Source of the DNA: Amorphophallus konjac
Lineage: Eukaryota > Streptophyta > Magnoliopsida > Alismatales > Araceae
Assembly: GCA_022559845.1 (NCBI GenBank)
Contig: CM040118.1
Span: 446,274,053-446,338,052 of the forward strand
Length of the DNA: 64,000 nt
Direction of reading: 5' to 3'
Notes under the pieces: generated by a model
What the model was told of the DNA's origin: nothing
Databases searched by the model: none
The model's input: the letters and a program-made list of their open reading frames with translations, nothing else
Position numbers and translations under genes: made by a program
In this document: in pieces, positions 55,162-64,000 of the stretch
Position numbering within the stretch: position 1 is the first letter of the stretch
Layout of the letters: each line of letters begins with the position of its first letter

Positions 55162-58100
55162 TGTCACGCCCCGAGCGCGGAAGGAACCGGTGCGCATGAC
55201 GAGTTATATCATTCATGTCAATCAGAGCATAAAGAATTCGACCTTATAGATAAAGATGTGCAAATTGCAAGATAACCAAATCTAATTTATTCATAATAAC
55301 CATCAAGGTAATTCTATTACAAAATCTCAATAAAAGTACTAAGGACAATCTTGACTCAATAAAAGAAATTACAATGATTGACTCAAGAAATAGGAAAAAA
55401 GACACGGCTAGATAGATGCTTCTATGACTGGATGGCTCTACGCTCTTTTACTCGTTCCCGTTCCCATCCCCATCCGATTGATTTTTATCATCGGAATTAC
55501 CTGAAAAATAGAGGAAAACACTAGGTGAGCGAACGCTCAGTAGGAATTATATCTCAAGTACAAGCTTGCTTTTAGTAATTACATGTTACATGAATGCAAG
55601 TCTAGCTATACATGTACACATGAAAATGATGAGAGAGAGAGTGTAACAAGAGTTAATAGAGATGAACTAGCAAGATTTCAAGATAATCATGAAAAATATA
55701 TCAAGATGGTCAAGCATGTAAATGTATCAAGTCATGTCACATGAATTGGCTATTATAATATCAGGCAAGTAAATACCCTTCCAGGCCACGTAAGTCATGT
55801 CATGTCATGTCAAGTCAAGTACGAGTCGTAGAATGCCATAAATCAAGCTAGTCATGTACTTCAGTGCAATGCCACATCGTGATCAATCAACTCCCATGGG
55901 TACAAGTACTTTCGGGTGCTCCTCCCAGGACCAGATCGGGCCCTATATGCACAGGCATTGTGTCATGTATTTTTTTATACATCCACTATAGTTATAGCCA
56001 ACATAGAGTTCCAAAGGAATAACCATTGTAGGATGATAAGGTAGATTTCACGAATGAAAGAGTTCAAGGGCAGAACTTTGAATAAGTATGACACATCATT
56101 AATCATCATGATAACCAAGACATGGCGTGAAACTGGGTAAATGTCGCCCACTCAGTCGCCACCAATTACAGAAATAGCGCCCACATGCATGGTCGCCCAT
56201 TCCTATGAATAGTACGGGCTGGATGAAATAGCACCCAGACTCAGGCCGCTATATCAGGGAAATAACGCCACGTGATAGGTCGCCAATTCCTTATGGCACC
56301 CAAGTCAGTGTCGCCAATTACTGACAGAGAACAGACTTCTCAAAGAGGCCACGAACAGCGCTCTAAGAGAGCTAAGGCATCATGCTTCTTCAGAGTGACA
56401 TGACAAGACACGGTATCATGGATTTTTAGGGTACAACCTGCTCGACTGCCTTGATAGAATCCAAGGATAGCGTAGACTTACGGAGGTCTCCATAATGAAA
56501 TCACCAGTCCGAATGAAGGAATATCCCGCGGAGGGTTCAAACATCACCAAGAGTTGAGTGTGTAATCGATAGAAATAAAACAGGGACTCCATCTACGGAT
56601 GTGAGATGAGAGTGCCAAGTAAACCCGCGATATGGGTTAAAAAACATGATAAAATAGAGAGAGAAGAGTTAGCGCCTTATCAGAGGTCACTATATCATGA
56701 AATAGCGGCTTTCTAAGAGGTCCCTCAATCTTATATTTTTAATAATCCAATTTAATTTACTTAGAATTAGCGACTCCATGAACTGGCGCTAATTCTAGTA
56801 ATTTTCCAGAATCAATATAATTTAATTAAAACTGGCGACCGTTCACAATGGCGCCCAATCTTTAAATAGCATCTACATTCATGTCGCAGATTCAAAATTT
56901 CCATATATTTCAATTTTTACTAATTAATTGACAATTCTACGCCACTGTAAAGGGGCGCTCATTCTTTAAATAGCGACGAGGAGACTGTCACTCATTCTTT
57001 GTTTGATGCTACGCATCGGGCGGCTACATTTACAGACACATAACACTATTTATGAAACTGGGGCTCACAAAATCAGGAAAATAAGGACATGAATAGATAG
57101 AGAAAAATATACAAGTTCCAGGAACATGCTCATGCAATAAATTTAACGTCAGGTTTTATAGATATTAATTTTTAAGCATGCGGTAATTATTAAATACCTA
57201 AAAGAATTAGCGGCTAGACATAAGGTCGCTCATTAATGTGCGCCCTGGTCACTGTCGCTATTCCAGAAGAATTGGCGACAGCTCGTGCGGGCGTTCATTT
57301 AATAGGCTCCCTTGACCTGGTCGCTATTTATTGTATATCGGTTAACTTCACCATACATAAACAAAATCACTATATGACCTATATGCATGGATTTACAGTG
57401 ATTAACACGTTGGGCTTCGTATCTTGAGAACACCTACCTCTTATGGCTTGATCTGGACGACGGAAGAGAAGAAATAAGGTAACAAGAGCAACTGCAGCCG
57501 CAGCAGCTCGATCAGGAACTATACTCGAATGGAGGAAGATAGATATGCAGCAGCAGTAGTACTTCGTGGCTTCAGCATGGTTGCTACGACAGACGTAGAA
57601 GAAGAAGATGCAAAACTCCTTCGTGGCTTCAACGGCAGTAGCTTGAATGACAATAGGAGGAAGAGAGCTGCAGGCTCTCTCTCTGGCCACAGTTTGAAGG
57701 AGATGCAGCACGACGGAGAAAGAGGAAGCAAGGCTCCTTTCTCTGCATCCGTAACAGCAGGACTAAGAAGAGGGAGAAGGCCCTCTCCTTCGTGGCAACG
57801 GTAGCGGGTAGCAGTAACACAGTAGCAGGATGCGGGAAGACGACGATGAAGGATCAATATGAGCAGCAGCAGTAGCCGGAGCTCGATGATGGAGATGTTT
57901 ATTTATAGAGATTGATATCTCTAACTTCTAATGGGATTTAAATTTCCCTACATGAATCCTAAGATGTTTAAACCTTCTCATGATGATTTGCTCCTTCCCA
58001 AATTGCAGCCACCTTCCTAGTTGAGTTTAAAACCCTAAATCCTATTCGCATGCAAGCTTCGTAGGGAATAGTATGTATATATACATATATATTCTTATCC

Positions 58101-58423
58101 TACATTTCCTTTGGACGTAGGAAAGTGATGGGCTTTTTGGAGTAACATAACTTTATCTATATACTATGTTTCCCTTGTATATAAGGGAGGTTATGGGCTT
58201 TCAAGGTCCATTCAGGATTAATTACTTCATATATATACACATATAGGTACCCCATATGTGTGTGGGTTAAGGCCCATTTTAAGTACAAGGGTTGTGCTTT
58301 GAGGCCCATATGAAGGTTAAAGCCTTCTTGGCTTCATAATTTATTTAGGTCCTTTAATTATTTAATTGGAGGTTTTTATGTATTTAGAAAAAATTATTCC
58401 TATATTTTATCCGGGTTGCTACA
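55162..58423 (-). mobile_element. 3' LTR of the chromovirus
   Basis: 3262 bp. In its own orientation it starts TGTAGCAACCCGG and ends GGGGCGTGACA. A minus-strand TATA box CTCTATAAATAAAC lies at 57899-57911. GC inverted-word pairs occur at 56125-56320 and 56668-57325, downstream of that TATA box. Short open frames near 57380-57860 (Arg/Ser/Leu-rich) have no family resemblance. Confidence 0.92.
56125..57325. repeat. GC inverted-word arrays in the chromovirus LTR
   Basis: Two groups (56125-56320 and 56668-57325) of pairs such as AGCGCCC...GGTCGCC, AACGCCA...GGTCGCC, GGCGACCG...GGCGCC and GGCGACAGC...GGGCGTT. The second LTR repeats the beginning at 63930-64000. Confidence 0.8.
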
Positions 58424-58440
58424 CCCTCCCCCACTTAAAA
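58424..58440 (-). promoter_or_regulatory. Polypurine tract of the chromovirus
   Basis: In reverse complement, TTTTAAGTGGGGGAGGG immediately precedes the TG of the 3' LTR. Confidence 0.9.
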
Positions 58441-60544
58441 GAATTTGGTCCCCAAATTCAATTGCATATATATATGGAGGGTGCAGAAATACATACAATT
58501 TTTGAAATAGGTCGAGAATCTTTTCTTCATAGATTCTTCAGTCTCCCATGTGGCTTCTTGTTCTGAGCACTTGCTCCATTGAATCTTCACCATAGGGATC
58601 GTTTTATTCCTTTGTACGCGAACCTCGTGATCAAGGATCTTCAAAGGCTTTTGTTCATCTGTGAGATCCTTTTGCATCACCAGGTTGCCATGATCTATTA
58701 TGTGGGACGGATCAAGAACATACTTCTTGAGCATAGAAATATGAAATATATTGTGTACTTCAGATAGTTGCGGTGGCAAGGCGATTCGATAGGCAACCTC
58801 GCCAACTCTTTCTAGTACTTCGAAGGGACCGATATATCTTTGTGTAAGCTTACCCTCAACACCAATCTTCTAATGCCTCATCCTGGGGAAGCCTTAAGGA
58901 AGACGTGATTTCCAACTTGGAACTTGAGGTCTCTCCTTCTAGTATCGGCGTAAGTCTTCTGTCTAGACTGAGCCATTTGGAGTTTTTCTCTAATGAGTTG
59001 AATCTTCTCGGTGGTATCCCTTACCATCTCAGGGCCTAGTAGTTACTTTTCGCCAACTTCATCCCAGCATAAGGGTGATCGACAACTCCTTCTGTATAAT
59101 GCTTCGAAAGGTGCCATTTGAATACTTGCCTGGTAACTGTTGTTATATGCAAACTCGACCAAGGGCAAGTGATCATGCCAGCTTCCATCGAAATCAATGA
59201 TATAAGCTCGTAGCATGTCTTCTACAACTTGATTTGTTCTCTCGATTTGACCATCCGTTTGAGAATGAAAAGTTGTACGATAGTTGAGTCTCGTCCCCAA
59301 CAAATGTTGTAAACCCTTCTAGAAATGAGAAGTGAAACGCGGGTCTCGGTCAGACACGATCGAAACAGGAACTCCATGCAGTCTGACAACTTCTTTGATG
59401 TACAAGGCAGCAAGAACATCAACTGACCGTCGGCTCTTTATTGGCAGGAAGTGAGCTGACTTGGTCAATCGATCTACAATGACCCATATTCCATCATGTC
59501 CTCCTTTAGATTTAGACTGGACCATAATGAAGTCCATGCCGATATTTTCCCACTTTCACTTGGGAATGTCTAAAGGATGTAGCTTACCGGGAAGATTTTG
59601 GTGTTCCGCCTTGACTTGTTGGCACGTGAGACAGCGAGACACAAAGTCCGCTACCTCCCTTTTCATGAAAAGGTCCGTTTCAAGTCCTGGTACATCTTGG
59701 TAGATTCGGAATGAATTGTGTACCTTGATCTGTGAGCTTCTTCTAAAATTTTCTTCTTTATTTCTGGATAATTTGGTACACAAGTCCTTTCTCGGAATAA
59801 TAACCTTCCATCTGATGCTAACTTGAAATTGGGTTGTTCTTCTAACTTGCCTTTTATTTCTACCAGTACTGGGTCATTGTCTTGAAGTCCTTGGATTTCG
59901 GAGAGTAGATCCGGTTGTATTCTCATGTGTGAAAGAGTAATACACCTTTTCTCCTTGTCCATGCTTATGTTAAGCTTAGTGAATTGCTCCAGCAATTTTC
60001 ATTCTTGGATCATGCAGTTGGACAATAACGCTCTCGACTTTCGACTAAGGGCATTTGCTACAGGATTACCCTTTCCAGGATGATATTATATTGTGAAGTC
60101 GAAGTCCTTAAGATACTCTAGCCAACGCCTGTGTCTCATGTTTAATTCCTTCTGAGAAAATAGATATTTGAGACTCTTGTGATCGGAGTACACGGTGAAC
60201 TGCTCTCCATACAGATAGTGTCTCTAGATCTTTAAAGCAAATACCACCGCGGCCAACTCTAAGTCGTGCACCGGGTAGTTCTCTTCATGCTTCTTTAATT
60301 GTCGGGATGAGTAGGCAATGACTCTCCCTTGTTGCATTAACACACATCCGGGGCCAACGCCAGACGCATCGGTATATACCTCGAATTTCTCTCCTTCAGT
60401 TGGTAATGCCAATACCAGGATGGTTGTTAGATGATCCTTCAAGGTTTGAAAACTCTTCTCGCATTCTTCATCCCACTTATAAGGAATCTCCTTAGGGGTC
60501 AGCCTAGTAAGAGGAACGGTGATCTTCGAGAAGTCCTTGATGAA
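58441..60544 (-). pseudogene. Chromovirus RNase H, integrase and chromodomain
   Basis: RNase [41 protein letters not shown] and, after a stop, [15 protein letters not shown]. Integrase: the zinc-binding region is damaged by a frame change and loss of a few residues near 59665 (YQDLKRTF, then REVADFVSRCLTCQQVK). The core is readable: [17 protein letters not shown] (D), [15 protein letters not shown] (D) and QTDGQIERTNQVVEDMLRAY (E). The C-terminus has [20 protein letters not shown] and a chromodomain-like tail ([34 protein letters not shown]). Chromodomains steer chromovirus insertion to heterochromatin. Stops lie near 60222, 60110, 59555, 59320 and 58870. Confidence 0.92.
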
Positions 60545-62197
60545 TCACCTGTAATAGCCAGCTAGGCCTAAGAAGCTTCGGATCTCAGTGGCATTCGTGG
60601 GTCTTTCCCAATTCTTCACGGTCTCGACTTTTGACGGGTCAACAGAAATCCCATCCTTCGAGATCACATATCCTAGGAAGGACAGTTCCTCGAGCCAGAA
60701 GTTGCACTTGCTAAGTTTGGCGTAAAGTTGATTATTCCTCAATATTTGTAATACCATCCTTAAGTGTTCTTCATGATCTTCTTCGGTCTTGGAATAAATC
60801 AATATGTCATCAATAAAGACCACTACAAATTGATCCAGATGAGGCCTGAATATGCTATTCATCAACTGCATAAAGGTTGCAGGGGCATTCGTTAGTCCAA
60901 AAGGCATAACAACAAATTTGTAGTGCCCATACCTGCTCCGGAATGCGGTCTTTTGAATGTCCTCATCCTTGATCCTCAATTGGTGGTATCCTGACCTAAG
61001 ATCAATCTTTGAGAAATACTTGGATTCAGATATCTGATCAAATAACTCATCGATCCTCGGCCGTGGATACTTGTTCTTGATAGTAAGATGATTCAACTGC
61101 CGATAGTCAATGCAGATTCTCATCGATCCATCCTTCTTCTTTACAAATAACACGGGCGCTCCCCACGGGAAAGTGCTCGGTCTGATAAATCCTTTCTTCA
61201 AAAGCTCCATCAATTGCTCCTTTAATTCCTTGAGCTCGGCAGGGGACATCCTATAAGGTGCCTTAGAAACTGGGCCAGCACCAGGGACATGGTCGATGGT
61301 GAAGGCCACTTCTCTTTGTGAGGGTAATCCGGGCAAATCTTCTGAAAATACATGGGGAAACTCCCGAACCACTCGGATGTCTTCTATCTTAGACTCCTTC
61401 CCTTCTGTGGCAGTTACAAATGCTATGAAAGCCACGCATCCTTTCCTTAAGAGCTTACTAGCTCGGAGGGCCAAAATAAGGGGTGACTTATTTTGACTCC
61501 GAGGACTAGTGTAGACAAGTTCCGGGATTTCTTTAAAAGTTATCTTACCGTTATGGCAATCTACAACTACCTTGTGTGTGGATAGCCAGTCGGCTCCTAG
61601 TATAACATCATAATATTTCATGTCTAAACATATTAAGTTGGCAGGTAGATTCTTCCCTTTCACCATAACTTCACAATTCAGATAATGGTATGTGATCTCG
61701 GATTCGTTTCTGAGAGGAATTGAAATAACTAAATCTATCCATTCCGGTTCCATAGGTAATGGATCAGCAAACTTCTTGGAAATGAAAGAATGTGACGCGT
61801 CGGTATCAAACAAGACATGAGCAGACTTGGAACAAATCTTTAAGGTACTTTTCACTAGTCCGCCTTCATCTTGCTCCGCCTCTTGAAGAGCTTGGAGACG
61901 CGCTTGCTTCTTCACCGGGTGCTTCTCGTCTCTGGCTTGATCATTAAGCAAGGGAGAGTCGGGAATCCGATGATCACGGCTCCCGCAATGGAGACAAGCT
62001 CCCAGTCTCCTCCAGCATTCCTTGGCCTGCGGTAGTGATGGAGAAGGGCTTGCTATTCTTCTTGAATTTCTTCTCTTGGGAGGAATCTCCTCCGTTGCTT
62101 GACCTTTTCTTGTTGAAGGTCGGATTGAAAGTGCCAGAGCTCGTAACGTGTTCCTTCTTATCTTTTCCACGGAGCTGGTTGGACAACTTCGTGGCAT
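60545..62197 (-). pseudogene. Chromovirus protease and reverse transcriptase
   Basis: Open for 550 codons. A CCHC knuckle near residues 68-81 ([14 protein letters not shown]) has Ser in place of its last Cys. The protease site at residues 131-135 is DTDAS instead of the conserved DTGAS, a single G-to-A change at 61800 that should abolish activity. [18 protein letters not shown] closes the protease. RT is complete in motifs: [60 protein letters not shown] and [14 protein letters not shown]. It ends at a stop after [12 protein letters not shown]. The RT catalytic box is intact. Confidence 0.93.
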
Positions 62198-62678
62198 CTT
62201 CTAACAGTTGGGCTCACCTTATCATCTCCGAATAGACTTGAATGTCCATCGGTGCTAGTTGGGTAATGTATTGGGGTCGAAGCCCATTGAGAAATCTTCT
62301 TGCCTTCATTTTCTCGGTACACACTAAGTGGGGTGCATACCTTGACAGAAGGGAAAATTGGGCCTCATACTCGGCCACTGATAAGGTCCTTTGCTTGAGG
62401 GCGGCGAATTCCGTGGCCTTCTTTTCTTGAATACGGTCCGAGAAGTATTTGTTGTTGAAATACTCTACGAACTCATGACCCCACGTAACTTGCTCATGGG
62501 GTAAGGTAGCCTCTATAGATTCCCACCAAAAATGATCATCCCGCTCTAGTTGGAACGTTGCTAATAAAACTTTCTCTTCATTCATGCATTGCATGACATG
62601 GAATATACGTTCGATCTCCCTGATCCAGTGCTCGGCATCATCCGGGTCGGTCGAACCAATGAACTTTGGTGGGTTCAT
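62040..62678 (-). pseudogene. Chromovirus gag
   Basis: From 62678: MNPPKFIGSTDPDDAEHWIR, LATFQLERDDHFWWESIEAT, WGHEFVEYFNNKYFSDRIQE and RFLNGLRPQYITQLAP, typical of Tekay/Del Gag. A stop at 62214-62216 separates it from the downstream frame. The true start is probably further right (ATG near 62807, MAAKHAQWRDMQ-like), with a frame interruption near 62730. It would form the particle. Confidence 0.88.
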
Positions 62679-62954
62679 GTTGCGAAAACTCCGATGGAGA
62701 TCTCCTGCTCCACGATTAGCTCTGCCCTACGCCACTTGTTGTAGTGTCTGAGTGAGACCTTGGACAGTGCATTGCATGTCGCGCCATTGAGCATGTTTAG
62801 CGGCCATGATCCTACAAGATTTTAAGTAACTATATTAATATATTATTATTAGTCTAAGTCCCTAAGTTAACTTAACCCATGGCTCTACCCAATCTCACCG
62901 GGTAAAGGTATAAACCTATCCTTGGACTTGATTTCCTAGGAGTTGAATATCCTA

Positions 62955-62967
62955 GGCTCTGATATCA
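62955..62967 (-). promoter_or_regulatory. Primer-binding site (initiator tRNA-Met) of the chromovirus
   Basis: In reverse complement TGATATCAGAGCC, matching the initiator tRNA-Met complement TGGTATCAGAGCC with one G-to-A change, a few bases from the 5' LTR. Confidence 0.8.
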
Positions 62968-62974
62968 CAAAAAC

Positions 62975-64000
62975 TGCCACACCCCGAGTGCGGAAGGAAC
63001 CCGGTACGCGTGACGAGTTATATCATTCATGTCAATCAGACCATAAGGAATTCGACCTTATAGACCGAGATGTGCAAATTGCAAGATAACCAAATCCAAT
63101 TTATTCGTAATAACCATCAAGGTAATTCTATTATATAATCTCAATAAAAGTACTAAGGACAATCTTGACTCAATAAAAGAAAATTATAATGATTGACTCA
63201 AGAAATAGGAAAAAAGACACGGCTAGATAGATGCTTCTATGACTGGATGGCTCTACGCTCTTTTACTCGTTCCCATTCCCATCCGATTGATTTTCGTCAT
63301 CGGAATTACCTGAAAAATAGAGGAAAACACTCGGTGAGCGAACGCTCAGTAGGAATTATATCTCAAGTACAAGCTTGCTTTAAGTAATTACATGTTACAT
63401 GAATACAAGTCTAGCTATACATGTACGCATGAAAATGATGAGAGAGAGTGCAACAAGAGTTAATAGAGATGAACTAGCAAGATTTCAAGATAATCATGAA
63501 AATTGTATCAAGATGGTCAAGCATGTAAATGTATCAAGTCATGTCACATAAATTGGCTATTATAATATCAGGCAAGTAAATACACATTCCGGGCCACGTA
63601 AGTCATGTCATGTCAAGTCAAGTACGAGTCGTGGAATGCCATAAATCAAGCTAGTCATGCACTTCGATGCAATGCCACACCGTGATCAATCAACTCCCAT
63701 GGGCACAAGTACTTTCGGGTGCTCCTCCCAGGACCAGATCGGGCCCTATATGCACAGGCATCGGGTCATGTATATTTTTAAACATCCACTATAGTTATAG
63801 TCAACATAGAGTTCCAAAGGAATAACCATTATAGGATGATAAGGTAGATTTCACGAATGAAGGAGTTCAAGGGCAGAACTTTGAACAAGTATGACACATC
63901 ATTAATCATCACGAAAATCAAGACATGGCATGAAACTGGGTAAATGGCGCCCACTCAGTCGCCACCAATTACAGAAATGGCACCCGCATGCGTGGTCACC
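62975..64000 (-). mobile_element. 5' LTR of the chromovirus (partial)
   Basis: The first 1026 bp align with 55162 onward with few differences (for example GAGCGCGG versus GAGTGCGG). It runs off the window. The GC inverted-word array starts again at about 63930. Confidence 0.92.

Larger units (their letters stand above)
55162..64000 (-). mobile_element. Tekay/Del-type chromovirus, 5' LTR cut by the window end
   Basis: In minus orientation the order is 5' LTR (64000 side to 62975), primer-binding site, gag, protease, RT, RNase H, integrase with chromodomain, polypurine tract, 3' LTR (58423-55162). LTR starts on the plus strand are TGTCACGCCCCGAGCGCGG (55162) and TGCCACACCCCGAGTGCGG (62975). 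The coding frame is interrupted repeatedly. The TSD cannot be checked because the right end is outside. Confidence 0.93.

Noticed and set aside
57529..57857. Possible host gene fragment in the chromovirus LTR
   Set aside because: Overlapping open frames on both strands, Arg/Ser/Ala-rich from GCAGCA-type words, located downstream of the LTR TATA box.

Overview
This window is nuclear DNA of a flowering plant with a repeat-rich genome. It holds plant Ty3/gypsy lineages (Tat, Athila and a Tekay/Del-type chromovirus), a SIRE/Maximus-type Ty1/copia element and CACTA (En/Spm) DNA transposons. I found no host gene, tRNA, rRNA or CRISPR array. Every recognisable coding stretch belongs to a transposable element and nearly all carry stops or frameshifts. 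The species cannot be named from the sequence.

Layout, reconstructed from target-site duplications (TSDs) and split coding sequence. The oldest layer is a CACTA element (CACTA-A, minus strand) whose TNP2 transposase gene survives at 7102-8035 and again at 54795-55161. Between these pieces lies a second CACTA (CACTA-B, 8036-54794, ACC on both sides) that seems to have inserted in a TNP2 exon. CACTA-B has its own decayed TNP2 (about 9976-12245), a 180-bp tandem array (8870-9968), subterminal repeats at both ends, C-rich and GA-rich satellites and a 0.7-kb palindrome. It was swollen by a copia element (13125-22549, TSD CACTG), a solo copia-type LTR (about 27839-30282) and a large pol-less LTR element (31488-54199, TSD GGATC). 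The last was itself hit by an Athila element (38478-50156, TSD AACAC).

On the left, a Tat element (minus strand, 2131-7101) abuts CACTA-A and is broken by a Tekay-like LTR (1-2130). On the right, a chromovirus (55162 to beyond 64000, minus strand) sits in a TNP2 intron of CACTA-A.

Four observations stand out. (1) Arrays of short alternating AGCG(A/C)CC and reverse-complement words occur in noncoding parts of four otherwise different LTR elements. (2) The pol-less element shares a leader block of about 160 bp with the Athila element nested in it, which suggests a common RNA packaging or dimerisation signal and trans-mobilisation. (3) Athila carries an exact 118-bp inverted copy of its own protease-RT linker inside integrase. 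(4) The CACTA-in-CACTA nest can be read out of a single split exon.
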